A stretch of DNA of 64,000 bases from RAM1 sp041905405. Lineage in GTDB: Bacteria; Pseudomonadota; Gammaproteobacteria; Burkholderiales; Burkholderiaceae_C. Below the pieces are notes generated by a model that saw only the letters and a list, made by a program, of their open reading frames with translations, was not told the DNA's origin and ran no database searches. Both the position numbers and the translations under genes were made by a program. Location of the stretch: assembly GCA_041905405.1 (NCBI GenBank), contig JAYRLC010000019.1, forward strand, positions 1 through 64,000, given 5' to 3'. Shown here in pieces: positions 26,628 through 36,569 of this stretch (the first letter of the stretch is position 1; the number at the start of each line of letters is the position of its first letter).

Positions 26628-27053
26628 CTAGGACTCCCAGGGGTTGATCAAGGCAGCGCCCGTCCTGGCATAGCCCGCCGTATCGCGGGAAACGATCGTC
26701 ATGCCGTGGTTCAGGGCGGTTGCCGCAATGATGAGGTCAGGCTGCGAGAACGTGTGCCCGGCCTTGCGCCCCTCTTCCACCAGCAGGCGCCACTTGAACA
26801 TGACGTCTTCACCGATTGGCAGCACCCGCCCCTCGAACATGGGGCGCAGTTGCAGGTTCAGCCAGTCATTCAGGGCCGCGCGCTTGTGCAGGTCTGCGAT
26901 CAGCTCGATGCCGAACCGGATCTCGGCAAAGACAACGGAACTGACGAACAAGGCATCCAGCGGCTGCGCGGCAATGAAAGCCACGACCCTTTTATTGGGG
27001 CGCGGGCGACGCAGCTCCGACAGGACATTGGTGTCGAGCAACCAGCCGTTCAT
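26628..27053 (-). CDS. VapC-type PIN-domain toxin
   Basis: A 141-residue PIN ribonuclease. Acidic metal ligands are visible in LLDTNVLSEL (Asp), VVFAEIRFG (Glu), QPDLIIAATAL (Asp) and TIVSRDT (Asp). VapC toxins cut tRNA or rRNA when freed from antitoxin. Its ATG overlaps the antitoxin stop as ATGA, so the pair is coupled with the antitoxin first. Confidence 0.9.
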   Translation of the reverse strand: MNGWLLDTNVLSELRRPRPNKRVVAFIAAQPLDALFVSSVVFAEIRFGIELIADLHKRAALNDWLNLQLRPMFEGRVLPIGEDVMFKWRLLVEEGRKAGHTFSQPDLIIAATALNHGMTIVSRDTAGYARTGAALINPWES

Positions 27054-27361
27054 AGCTTGACATTGCGCACGGGGGAGACTTCGCGCGATGGAGCAGCGAA
27101 GTCAACCTCGCGATGCGGCGAGGACTGCAGGGCATCGATCAATGCCCTGCCCGTGCGATCCCCCTGAAGCTTGCGGAATTCCTGCGCGGCAATCACCACC
27201 ACTTCATCCCGCCCATGCACCGTCACATGTTGTGGGCCATCACTGTGCACACGGCGCACCAGTTCGCTGAAGCGCGCTTTCGCGTCCTGCAACACCCAAT
27301 ACCCAGGCCGCGGAGCGGCTTTTTTGGGCGTGGAATCGGAAGGACTGGAAATTCTGGTCAT
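27050..27361 (-). CDS. Phd/YefM-type antitoxin
   Basis: A 103-residue antitoxin. The core WVLQDAKARFSELVRRV is the Phd/YefM DNA-binding motif, followed by a HVTVHGRDEVVVIAAQEF strand block. The C-terminal tail should thread into the VapC-type toxin. The start at 27361 was chosen because it lies inside a perfect palindrome that is the likely autoregulatory operator; the in-frame extension upstream runs into that site. Confidence 0.87.
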   Translation of the reverse strand: MTRISSPSDSTPKKAAPRPGYWVLQDAKARFSELVRRVHSDGPQHVTVHGRDEVVVIAAQEFRKLQGDRTGRALIDALQSSPHREVDFAAPSREVSPVRNVKL

Positions 27362-27373
27362 ACTGACCAGAAT
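27351..27373. promoter_or_regulatory. Perfect palindromic operator of the phd/vapC pair
   Basis: ATTCTGGTCA and TGACCAGAAT are perfect 10-bp arms around a TAC centre, overlapping the antitoxin start codon. Phd/YefM antitoxins repress their own promoter through such palindromes, so this is the probable autoregulatory site. Confidence 0.7.
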
Positions 27374-27414
27374 ACGCGATTGCCCTGCAGCTGGCAAGAA
27401 GACGGCGCAAAACA

Positions 27415-27438
27415 AAAAGCGCCCCGAAGGGCGCTTTT
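27415..27438 (-). terminator. Rho-independent terminator after tRNA-Ser
   Basis: Perfect 10-bp arms AAAAGCGCCC and GGGCGCTTTT enclose a tetraloop (UUCG on the minus strand). On the minus strand it ends in a T-run just after the tRNA-Ser gene; being symmetrical it may act in both directions. Confidence 0.8.
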
Positions 27439-27444
27439 GTCATT

Positions 27445-27534
<90 letters not shown>

Positions 27535-27589
27535 TGAATGCGGTTCGCGTGGTGCGAAGCCGCGTATTCTAGCCTAAGGCGGCCGCCAT

Positions 27590-28900
<1,311 letters not shown>

Positions 28901-28940
28901 GGGTCAATTTTAGGGGGCGGGCTTAAGAGGTCTGCGTTTG

Positions 28941-29891
28941 TCACGCCGCCAGCGTCGCCGGGTCCACGTTGGCGCCGCAGATCACCAGGCACACCGTTTC
29001 GTCGGGCCGCGGACTGTACGCGCCGGTCTGCAGCGCGGCCAGCCCCAGGGCGGCCGCGGGCTCCACGGCGATCTTCATCTGCTTCCACAGCCATAGCTGG
29101 GCGTCGCGGATCGCGCCGTCGGGCAGCAGCAAGGCGTCCTGTACATGGCGCTGCGTCACGTCCCAGGCAATGGCGCCGATGCGCTTGGCGCCCAGCGAGT
29201 CGGCCGCGATGCCGCTGACGGCCACGTCCACCGGCTCGCCCGCCTCGCGCGCGCGGTACAGCGTGGGGGCCAGCTCGGGCTCCAGCGCCACCACGCGCGA
29301 GCGCCCGCCAAACCACGACGCAATGCCGCCAATGAGCCCGCCACCACCCACGCTGACCAGCACGCTGCCGGGGACGCCGGCCTGGGCCTCGATCTCCATG
29401 GCCAGCGTGCCCGCGCCCTGCACCACCTCGGCCTGGTCATAGGCATGGGTCAGCAGCGCGCCGCTGTCCTGCTGGCGCGCCAGGCACGCGGCCAGCGCCT
29501 CGGCATAGACCGCGCCGGTCACCACCACGTCGGCGCCCAGCTCGCGCAGCCGCTCGCGCTTGGCGGGGCTGGACACCGTGGGCACGAACACTTCGCAGCG
29601 CACGCCCAGGGCGCGCGCCGCGGCGGCGGTGGCAATGCCCGCATTGCCGCCCGAAGCCACGATCACGCCGGATTCGGGGATGGGGTTGGCCAGCAGCCGG
29701 TTGAGCATGCCGCGCGCCTTGAAGCTGCCACCGGTCTGCAGGTGTTCCAGCTTGAGCCACACCTGCGCGCAGGGCACGCCCAGCGCCGCGCCGGGCAACC
29801 GCAGCAGCGGGGTTTCACGCAGAAAGCCCGCCGGGCCCGCGCGCAGGCGGGCGGCCGATGCGGCGATCCGCTCGCGCGACAGTTCATCCAT
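28941..29891 (-). CDS. PLP-dependent threonine/serine dehydratase-like enzyme
   Basis: A 316-residue fold-type II PLP enzyme. The Schiff-base Lys is in TGGSFKARGM, the phosphate-binding glycine loop is VSVGGGGLIGG, and ASGGNAGIAT binds the substrate carboxylate. It lacks the C-terminal ACT domain of biosynthetic IlvA, so it is a short catabolic-type threonine/serine dehydratase or a relative; the actual substrate is not settled. The ispH stop overlaps its first codons by 8 bp, so it is likely the third gene of the fkpB-ispH unit. Confidence 0.83.
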   Translation of the reverse strand: MDELSRERIAASAARLRAGPAGFLRETPLLRLPGAALGVPCAQVWLKLEHLQTGGSFKARGMLNRLLANPIPESGVIVASGGNAGIATAAAARALGVRCEVFVPTVSSPAKRERLRELGADVVVTGAVYAEALAACLARQQDSGALLTHAYDQAEVVQGAGTLAMEIEAQAGVPGSVLVSVGGGGLIGGIASWFGGRSRVVALEPELAPTLYRAREAGEPVDVAVSGIAADSLGAKRIGAIAWDVTQRHVQDALLLPDGAIRDAQLWLWKQMKIAVEPAAALGLAALQTGAYSPRPDETVCLVICGANVDPATLAA

Positions 29892-30852
29892 CGATCTTCA
29901 GGCCTTTGGGCAGCGGGAATTTCACGGTTTCCTGGATGCCGTCCATCTTGCGCACCGACACGGCGCCCAGCGCCTTCACGCGTTCGATCACTTCGCGCAC
30001 CAGCACTTCGGGTGCCGACGCGCCGGCCGTCAGGCCCACGCGCGTCTTGCCGTCGAACCACTGCGGCTGCAGTTCGGCGGCCGAATCGACCATGTAGGCG
30101 TCCACGCCCAGCTTGCGGGCCAGCTCGGCCAGACGGTTGCTATTGGAGCTGGTCGGGCTGCCCACCACGATCACCACGTCCACGGCCGGCGACATGAGCT
30201 TGACGGCGTCCTGCCGGTTCTGGGTGGCGTAGCAGATGTCCTGCTGCTTGGGCTCGCGGATGCTGGGAAAGCGCTGGCGCACCGCGGCCGTGATTTCGGC
30301 CGCGTCGTCCACGCTCAGCGTGGTCTGCGTCACCACGGCCAGCTTGTCGCTCTGGGCGGGCTGCACGCGGGCCACATCCTGGACGTCCTCCACCAGGTGG
30401 ATGCCGTAGTCCAGCTGGCCCATGGTGCCTTCCACTTCGGGGTGGCCCTTGTGGCCGATCATGATGAACTCGTAGCCCTCTTTGGCGAGCTTGGCCACTT
30501 CCACGTGGACCTTGGTCACCAGCGGGCAGGTGGCGTCGAACACCTCGAACCCGCGCGCGGCGGCTTCGGCCTGCACGGCCTTGCTCACGCCGTGCGCGCT
30601 GAACACCAGTGTGGCGCCCGGCGGCACGTCGGCCAGGTCCTCGATGAAGATCGCGCCCTTGGACTTCAGGTCGTTCACCACGTAGGTGTTGTGCACGATC
30701 TCGTGGCGCACATAGATCGGCGCGCCAAACTTGGCGATGGCGCGTTCCACGATCTCGATCGCGCGGTCCACGCCGGCGCAGAAGCCGCGCGGCTCGGCCA
30801 GCAGGATTTCCATGTCGGAGGTGGTGCCAGGGACAGCAGTGGGCGCGTTCAC
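29884..30852 (-). CDS. ispH: 4-hydroxy-3-methylbut-2-enyl diphosphate reductase IspH
   Basis: A 322-residue [4Fe-4S] enzyme of the last step of the MEP isoprenoid pathway, making IPP and DMAPP. The three cluster cysteines lie in EPRGFCAGVDRAI, DATCPLVTKVHVE and DICYATQNRQ. Catalytic Glu and substrate residues in GSPTSSNSNRL and LTAGASAPEVLVRE are present. Its ATG overlaps the fkpB stop as ATGA, a standard fkpB-ispH pair. Confidence 0.95.
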   Translation of the reverse strand: MNAPTAVPGTTSDMEILLAEPRGFCAGVDRAIEIVERAIAKFGAPIYVRHEIVHNTYVVNDLKSKGAIFIEDLADVPPGATLVFSAHGVSKAVQAEAAARGFEVFDATCPLVTKVHVEVAKLAKEGYEFIMIGHKGHPEVEGTMGQLDYGIHLVEDVQDVARVQPAQSDKLAVVTQTTLSVDDAAEITAAVRQRFPSIREPKQQDICYATQNRQDAVKLMSPAVDVVIVVGSPTSSNSNRLAELARKLGVDAYMVDSAAELQPQWFDGKTRVGLTAGASAPEVLVREVIERVKALGAVSVRKMDGIQETVKFPLPKGLKIDG

Positions 30853-31325
30853 AGGATTCCGATCACGTGGACTTCAAAGGTCACGGGCTTGCCCGCCAGC
30901 GGGTGGTTGAAGTCGAACAGCACCGCGTCGGCGCGGCCGTCGCCGTCGCCATCGCGGCCCACCTGCAGCACGGCGCCCGCGTAGCTGCCCATGCCGTCGG
31001 GCGTGGGGAACTGCACCACATCACCCACCCGGTACTGCTCGTCGGGGTCGCCCATGTCGTTGAGCAGCTTGCGGGCCACCCACTGCTGCATTTCGATGTT
31101 GCGTTCGCCAAATGCCTCGCCCGCGGGGATGTCAAAGCTGGCGCGCGCGCCCTCTTCCAGCCCGATCAGGCGCTTTTCGACGGCGGGCGACAGCTCGCCC
31201 GTGCCCAGCGACAGCGTGGCGGGCTTGTCGTTGAAGGTGTTGATGATGTCGCCGCCCGGGCCGGCCAGCCGGTAGTGCAGCGTCAGGAACGATCCCGCCT
31301 GGACGCGGGGTGGGGTGGATGCCAT
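30849..31325 (-). CDS. fkpB: FKBP-type peptidyl-prolyl isomerase (SlpA/FkpB)
   Basis: A 158-residue SlyD-like FKBP. The FK506-binding part has TLHYRLAGPGGDIINTF and LGTGELSPAVEKRLIGLEEGA; the inserted flap domain carries FGERNIEMQQW. It speeds prolyl isomerisation and chaperones nascent proteins in the cytoplasm. Its coupling to ispH is conserved in proteobacteria. The radC gene diverges from it. Confidence 0.9.
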   Translation of the reverse strand: MASTPPRVQAGSFLTLHYRLAGPGGDIINTFNDKPATLSLGTGELSPAVEKRLIGLEEGARASFDIPAGEAFGERNIEMQQWVARKLLNDMGDPDEQYRVGDVVQFPTPDGMGSYAGAVLQVGRDGDGDGRADAVLFDFNHPLAGKPVTFEVHVIGIL

Positions 31326-31382
31326 GGAACTCTCGATAAACTGACCCTCATTCTAAGAAACCATCCCTGAACGCTGTCACAC

Positions 31383-32060
31383 ATGAACCTGAAAGACCTT
31401 CCCCTGGACGCCCAGCCGCGCGAAAAGCTGCTGGCGCGGGGCGCCATCGCCCTGGGCGATGCCGAACTATTGGCCGTGATCCTGCGCACCGGCATGCCCG
31501 GCAAGGGCGTGCTGCAGCTCGCCCAGGAGCTGCTGGACACCTTTGGCGGGCTGGCCGGCCTGCTCAACACCGAGGGCGGCGACCTCAAGCGCATCAAGGG
31601 CCTGGGCGGCGCGGCCAAGCGTACGCAGCTGCTGGCCGTGCTGGACCTGGCGCGCCGCGCGGTGGCGCAGCGCCTGCGCGAGCGCGAAGGCATGGACACG
31701 CCCGGCGCCGTCAAGCAGTACCTGCAGTTGCAGCTGGCCGCGCGTCCGCACGAGGTGTTCGCGGCGCTGTTCCTGGATACGCAGAACCGGCTGATCACGA
31801 TGGAAGAACTCTTTCGCGGCACGCTCACGCAGACCAGCGTGTACCCGCGCGAGATCGTGCTGCGCGCGCTGCACCACCAGGCGGCGGCGGTGGTGCTGGC
31901 GCACAACCACCCCAGTGGCAGCGTGCAGCCCAGCCGCGCCGACGAGGCCATCACCCAGACGCTGAAAGCCGCGCTCGGCCTGGTGGACGTGCGCGTGCTG
32001 GACCACGTGATCGTCGCCCCCGGCGAGTCGTTTTCCATGGCCGAGCGGGGCATGCTCTGA
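31383..32060 (+). CDS. radC: RadC family protein (JAMM domain)
   Basis: A 225-residue RadC protein. A helix-hairpin-helix region near 50-75 (GGDLKRIKGLGGAAKRTQ) is followed by the JAMM metallo-domain, with LAHNHPSGSVQPSRAD giving His-x-His-x10-Asp and an upstream Glu in MEELFRGT. Despite its name, a direct role in DNA repair is doubtful; biochemical activity is unknown. Followed after 13 bases by the Smr gene. Confidence 0.9.
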   Translation: MNLKDLPLDAQPREKLLARGAIALGDAELLAVILRTGMPGKGVLQLAQELLDTFGGLAGLLNTEGGDLKRIKGLGGAAKRTQLLAVLDLARRAVAQRLREREGMDTPGAVKQYLQLQLAARPHEVFAALFLDTQNRLITMEELFRGTLTQTSVYPREIVLRALHHQAAAVVLAHNHPSGSVQPSRADEAITQTLKAALGLVDVRVLDHVIVAPGESFSMAERGML

Positions 32061-32073
32061 ACACCAGGCCGCC

Positions 32074-32712
32074 ATGAAGCTCCAGTCGCTGCAGGACCTC
32101 AAGCTCATCCAGAAAAAGCTGGAGGACGAGCGCCGCCAGGCCGCAGCCCGGGAGGCCGCCCGGCAGGAGGCCGAGCGCCGCCGCCGCGCCGAAGAGGACC
32201 TGTTCAAGCGCGCCGCCGGCGCCGTGCAGCCCATACGCCACCCGCCGCGCGTGCCGCTGGCCGGGGAACAGCCCGCGCCCATTCCCGTGCAGCAGCAGCT
32301 GGACGACCAGCGCGTGCTGCTGGAAAGCCTGAGCGATGAATTTGACGCCAGCACGCTGCTGGACGTGGACGACGCCATGAGCTTTCGCCGCCCCGGCATC
32401 GGCACCGACGTGACGCGCAAGCTGCGCACCGGCCACTGGAGCATCCAGCGCGAGCTGGACCTGCACGGCCTGCGCCGCGACGACGCCCGCGAAGTGCTGG
32501 GCGCGTTCATCCGCGACGCGCACAAGCAGGGCATACGCTGCGTGCGCGTGGTGCACGGCAAGGGCCTGGGCTCCCCCGGCAAGGTGCCCGTGCTGAAGGG
32601 CAAAGTCCACAGCTGGCTGATCCAGAAGGACGAAGTGCTGGCCTTCGTGCAGGCACGGGCCGACGAAGGCGGCGCGGGGGCGCTGGTGGCGCTGCTCAAG
32701 CCGCAGGGGTGA
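32074..32712 (+). CDS. Smr-domain protein
   Basis: A 212-residue protein with an N-terminal coiled-coil (about 5-50, highly charged Glu/Arg/Gln) and a C-terminal Smr domain (about 120-210). The Smr motifs are ELDLHGLRRDDA and RVVHGKGLGSPG. Smr domains are nucleases related to MutS2 that cut RNA or branched DNA; the role here is not known. No MutS core is present. Confidence 0.85.
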   Translation: MKLQSLQDLKLIQKKLEDERRQAAAREAARQEAERRRRAEEDLFKRAAGAVQPIRHPPRVPLAGEQPAPIPVQQQLDDQRVLLESLSDEFDASTLLDVDDAMSFRRPGIGTDVTRKLRTGHWSIQRELDLHGLRRDDAREVLGAFIRDAHKQGIRCVRVVHGKGLGSPGKVPVLKGKVHSWLIQKDEVLAFVQARADEGGAGALVALLKPQG

Positions 32713-32732
32713 GCCGCACCTGAGGCTGGCGA

Positions 32733-33056
32733 TCAGGCCAGCATCTCGAGCAACACGGGGTGCCACAGCGGCAGCGCCACCGCCCCCAGCCTGGTCCCCA
32801 GCCGCGCCTTGTCCACGCTGCGTAGCTGGTCCAGCAGGATGCGCGCATTCCTGCCTTTGAACTTGACCTCGGGCCGGCAGCCCAGCGGCTGGCCAGCGCT
32901 GGTGATGGGCGCGACGATCACGCGCGGCAACGCCGCATTCATGTCGTCAGGCGACACGATCAGGGCGGGGCGTGTTTTCTGGATTTCGGTGCCGACGGTC
33001 GGGTCCAGGTTGACCCAGTAGACCTCGCCGCGCAGAAAACGGCGCGGCTTCACCAT
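32733..33056 (-). CDS. mazF: MazF/PemK-type toxin
   Basis: A 107-residue endoribonuclease toxin. The N-terminal RGEVYWVNLDPTVGTEIQKTRP with ALIVSPDDMN is the PemK/MazF core, containing the catalytic Arg and the following Thr region. The ATG at 33056 overlaps the antitoxin stop by 7 bases; a GTG two codons earlier is possible. Confidence 0.9.
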   Translation of the reverse strand: MVKPRRFLRGEVYWVNLDPTVGTEIQKTRPALIVSPDDMNAALPRVIVAPITSAGQPLGCRPEVKFKGRNARILLDQLRSVDKARLGTRLGAVALPLWHPVLLEMLA

Positions 33057-33295
33057 ACCCACTCGCTGTCGTCGCCCAGCGGTGCATCGGCCCAGTCGCG
33101 GTCGGCCTTGCTTGCGGACAGGGCCGGGGCGTTGTCGAACCAGCCTTCACGGACTGCGGCTTTCACGGGCCGGATGATGATCTGCCCGTCCCTGAGTTCC
33201 AGGTCAACCTTGTCCTGGATCTGGCAGGACGCCAGAAAGCTGGCCGGGATCAGGATGCCCCGGGAATTGCCGATGGCGCGAAGCGTTGTCTGCAT
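33050..33295 (-). CDS. mazE: MazE/AbrB-type antitoxin
   Basis: An 81-residue antitoxin. The N-terminal swapped-hairpin DNA-binding fold is in TTLRAIGNSRGILIPASFL and DLELRDGQIIIRPVK; the acidic C-terminal tail (DRDWADAPLGDDSEWVW) should wrap the toxin. The ATG at 33295 sits just downstream of a perfect palindrome. Gene order antitoxin then toxin. Confidence 0.88.
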   Translation of the reverse strand: MQTTLRAIGNSRGILIPASFLASCQIQDKVDLELRDGQIIIRPVKAAVREGWFDNAPALSASKADRDWADAPLGDDSEWVW

Positions 33296-33306
33296 GATGA
33301 AACCCA

Positions 33307-33335
33307 CGGTAGTTATAACAAAATTATAACTACCG
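33307..33335. promoter_or_regulatory. Perfect palindromic operator of mazEF
   Basis: CGGTAGTTATAA and TTATAACTACCG are perfect 12-bp arms separated by 5 bases, directly upstream of mazE. The AT-rich arms may include the -10 element. This is the expected binding site for MazE or the MazEF complex. Confidence 0.72.
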
Positions 33336-33344
33336 GCGATACCA

Positions 33345-33749
33345 TCAAACGTTCTGGTTGCGCATCCAGTCCGCCGTCTGGAAGAAACTGGTCTTCAGCC
33401 GGGCGCGCAGGTCGGCGGGCACGCCGGTTTCGCCCATGGCCTGGTCCATGCACGCGAGCCACTGGTCGCGCTCTTTGATGCCGATGGCGAACGGCAGGTG
33501 GCGCGCGCGCAGCATGGGGTGGCCGAAGCGGTCGGTGTAGTAGGCCGGGCCGCCCAGCCAGCCGCACAGGAACCAGAACAGGCGGTCGCGGGCATTAGCC
33601 AGGTCGCTGCCGTGCGCGGCGCGCAGCGCGGCGTAGCCGGGCTCCAGGTCCATCAGGTCGTAGAAGCGCTCGACCAGCGCCTTCACGCGCGCCTCGCCAC
33701 CGATCCATTCGAACGGGGTGGCAAAGGGCGGCTTTTCTTCGATGTTCAT
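33345..33749 (-). CDS. Group II truncated haemoglobin
   Basis: A 134-residue 2/2 haemoglobin. Family anchors: PFEWIGGEARVKALVERFYDLM near the N terminus, FWFLCGWLGGP, the proximal His in MLRARHLPFAIG, and the group II Trp in DQWLACMDQAM. It binds haem and likely handles O2 or NO. It ends 10 bases from the mazEF palindrome and lies downstream of the FtsX-type permease gene on the same strand. Confidence 0.9.
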   Translation of the reverse strand: MNIEEKPPFATPFEWIGGEARVKALVERFYDLMDLEPGYAALRAAHGSDLANARDRLFWFLCGWLGGPAYYTDRFGHPMLRARHLPFAIGIKERDQWLACMDQAMGETGVPADLRARLKTSFFQTADWMRNQNV

Positions 33750-33771
33750 GGGGGGACTTTACCCCGCCCCA

Positions 33772-36291
33772 CTATTGCGCCGCGCGGCGCAGGGTCTCGA
33801 CCACCGGGCGGCGCAACACCTCGCGCAGGCCCCACCAGCCCGCGGCCAGCGCCAGCCCCGCGCCGGCCAGCGCGCCCGCCAGCGGCACCCACGGCGATCC
33901 CGTCCAGGTGAAGTCGAACGCAAAGCGCGCCAGCGCCCAGCCCACGGCCGTGGCCACGACGCTGGCCAGAAAGCCCGCCAGCAGGCCCACGCCCGCCAGC
34001 TCGGCCCGCTGCACGTCACGCAACAGGCTGGCGCGCGCGCCCACGGCGCGCATGATGGCGAATTCGCGGGCGCGTTCCTCTCTTGTGGCCGTCACGGCGG
34101 CAAACAGCACCACCACGCCCGCCGCCAGCGTGAAGCCGAACAGGAACTCCACCGCGCGGATCACCTTGTCCAGCACACCCTGCACCTGGGTGATGGTGGC
34201 CGTCATGTCCACGTTGGTGATGTTGGGAAAGGCGCGCACCAGCGCGTTGTCAAACCCCCGGGTGTCGGGCGCCCGGAACGCGCTCATGTAGGTGATGGGC
34301 ACGTCGGCCATTTTGCTGACCGGGTACATGACGAAGAAGTTGGCCCGCATCGACCCCCAGTCCACCTTGCGCAGCGACGTGATCTTTGCGTCCGTCTGGA
34401 TGCCGCCGATGTCAAAGCGCAGCGTGTCGCCCATCTTGAGCCCCAGCGTCTGGGCAATGCCCTCTTCCACGCTGATGGCGCCGGCTTCTTCGGGCGTCCA
34501 GGCGCCGGCCACGATCTCGTTGTGCGCGGGGCGCTGCGCGGCATGCGACAGGTTGAACTCGCGGTCCACCAGGCGCTTGGCGCGGTCGTCGGCGTAGTCG
34601 TCGGGCGACACGGGCTTGCCGTTGACCTGCACCAGCCGGCCGCGGATCATGGGATACCAGTCGCGCTTGACCACGCCGGCGTCCGTCAACGCCTTCTGGA
34701 ATGCGTCGCCCTGCTCGGGCATGACGTTGATGACAAAGCGGTTGGGCGCGTCGGGCGGCGTGGCCTGGCGCCAGCTGCTGATCAGGTCGGTGCGCAGCAG
34801 CACCAGCAGGATCAGCGCCAGCAGCCCCACCGACAGCGCGCTGACCTGCACCACGGCGTACGCGGGCCGCGCCGATATCTGCCGCGTGGCCAGCACCAGC
34901 CAGCGCGGCGCGGTGGCCTCGTTCACGCTTTTGCGCAGCAGCTTGACGGCCACCCAGCTCAGGCCGGCGAACACGGCCACGGCCACGGCGAAGCCGCCCA
35001 CGGCAATCGCGCCCAGCTTGAGGTCCGAGCTTGCGGCCAGCAGCAGCGCGGCAAACCCCGCCACGCCCACGCCCAGCACGGCCAGCGACGCGGGCTTGAG
35101 CCCACCCACGTCGCGGCGGATCACGCGCAGCGGCGGCACCTGGGCCAGCTGCAGCACGGGCGGCAGGCCGAACGCGAACAGCAGCGTGAGCCCCATGCCC
35201 AGGCCGAACGCCACGGGCCACAGGCTGGCGGCCGGCAACGCCGTGTCCACCAACCCCGCCAGCAGCATGACGAACACATGGTGCACGCCAAAGCCAATCG
35301 CCACGCCCAGCGCGCTGGCAAACAGGCCGATCAGCGCAAACTCGAACGCGTAGCTCATGGCGATGGTGCGCTGGCTCTGGCCCAGCACGCGCAGCATGGC
35401 GCAGTCGTCCAGGTGGCTGGCGGCAAAGCCGCGCGCGGCCAGCGCCACCGCCACGGCGCTGAGCAGCGCGGCCAGCAGCGCCACCAGGTTCAGAAACTTC
35501 TCAGCCCGGTCCAGTGTCTGGCGCATCTCGGGCCGGCCCGATTCAAGCGACTCCACACGCACGCCGCGCACGGCGTTCTGCTTGAGCTCGGCGTCCGCCC
35601 ACTGGGTAAAGGCGCGCACCTGCCGGTCGTTGCCCGCCACGGCAAAGCGGTAAGTCAGCCGGCTGGCCGGCTGCACCAGGGCGGTGGCGGCAATGTCGGC
35701 CTGGTTGATCATCACGCGCGGCGCGAAGCTCATGAAGCCGCCACCACGGTCGGGCTCGGTGACGATGATGCGTGCGATCCGCAAAGACGCATCGCCCAGC
35801 AGCAGCGCGTCGCCCATCTTGAGGTTCAGCGCGTCCAGCAGCGGCGCGTCGACCCAGGCCTCGCCTTTGGCGGGGATGTCGCGCGTGGTTTGGCCCGGCG
35901 TGTCGGGAGCCGGCGCCACGCGCAGGCTGCCGCGCAGCGGGTAGCCGGTGTCCACCACCTTCAGCGCCACGAGCTTGCTGGCGCCGCCGCTGGCGTCGGG
36001 CGCGCGGCCCATGGTGGGAAAGCCCAGCGTGCCGGTGGCCTGCAGGCCCAGTTCGCGCGCGCGGGCGATGAAGGCCTGGGGTGTGGGGTTGTCGCTGCTG
36101 ACCACGGCGTCGCCGCCCAGCAACTGCCGCGCGTCGCGGGCCAGGCCCCCCTTGAGCCGGTCGGCAAAAAAGCCGACGGCGGTCAGCGCCGCCACCGCCA
36201 GCGTCACGGCCACGATCAGCAGGCGCAGTTCACCCGCGCGCAGGTCGCGCCAGAGCGTGCGCCAGCCCAGGCGAAAGGGAGAGTTGTTCAT
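33772..36291 (-). CDS. FtsX/YbbP-type ABC transporter permease
   Basis: An 839-residue membrane protein of the YbbP type: one N-terminal helix (about 22-45), a large periplasmic domain, then FtsX helices around 265-480 and again around 720-830, giving about ten helices. The ending LAAGWWGLREVLRRPVVETLR is typical. In E. coli the YbbA ATPase is its partner, but no ATPase gene is adjacent here. Possibly involved in envelope protein or lipid release (inference). Confidence 0.83.
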   Translation of the reverse strand: MNNSPFRLGWRTLWRDLRAGELRLLIVAVTLAVAALTAVGFFADRLKGGLARDARQLLGGDAVVSSDNPTPQAFIARARELGLQATGTLGFPTMGRAPDASGGASKLVALKVVDTGYPLRGSLRVAPAPDTPGQTTRDIPAKGEAWVDAPLLDALNLKMGDALLLGDASLRIARIIVTEPDRGGGFMSFAPRVMINQADIAATALVQPASRLTYRFAVAGNDRQVRAFTQWADAELKQNAVRGVRVESLESGRPEMRQTLDRAEKFLNLVALLAALLSAVAVALAARGFAASHLDDCAMLRVLGQSQRTIAMSYAFEFALIGLFASALGVAIGFGVHHVFVMLLAGLVDTALPAASLWPVAFGLGMGLTLLFAFGLPPVLQLAQVPPLRVIRRDVGGLKPASLAVLGVGVAGFAALLLAASSDLKLGAIAVGGFAVAVAVFAGLSWVAVKLLRKSVNEATAPRWLVLATRQISARPAYAVVQVSALSVGLLALILLVLLRTDLISSWRQATPPDAPNRFVINVMPEQGDAFQKALTDAGVVKRDWYPMIRGRLVQVNGKPVSPDDYADDRAKRLVDREFNLSHAAQRPAHNEIVAGAWTPEEAGAISVEEGIAQTLGLKMGDTLRFDIGGIQTDAKITSLRKVDWGSMRANFFVMYPVSKMADVPITYMSAFRAPDTRGFDNALVRAFPNITNVDMTATITQVQGVLDKVIRAVEFLFGFTLAAGVVVLFAAVTATREERAREFAIMRAVGARASLLRDVQRAELAGVGLLAGFLASVVATAVGWALARFAFDFTWTGSPWVPLAGALAGAGLALAAGWWGLREVLRRPVVETLRRAAQ

Positions 36292-36346
36292 CGCCCGGAC
36301 CTTAACCCAGAAGTCTGAGGGGCGAATGAGCGGGGTTGAATGAGGG

Positions 36347-36493
36347 TTACTTGTTCTTCAGCTTGCCCTTGGGCGCAACGAACGTGGTGGGCGCGATCGG
36401 CCGGGTGGAGGTCGAGGACGACTCCTTGGGCGGAGAGGTGTCCTTCTTGGGCTTCTTCACCATCTTGTTGCTGCGCTGTTCACCTTTTGCCAT
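36347..36493 (-). CDS. Small basic conserved protein (MAKG type)
   Basis: A 48-residue Lys/Pro/Ser-rich protein beginning MAKGEQRSNK. Short proteins of this type recur in Burkholderiales, but no function is known to me. Low complexity, no membrane segment. GGAG precedes the ATG at 36493. Confidence 0.55.
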   Translation of the reverse strand: MAKGEQRSNKMVKKPKKDTSPPKESSSTSTRPIAPTTFVAPKGKLKNK

Positions 36494-36569
36494 GGCGGGC
36501 TCCTTGTTGAGTCGTTCGTCAATGTAACGCAACGGTGTAGCCTGCCGGAAAGCGCACGTCACAGGAGGG

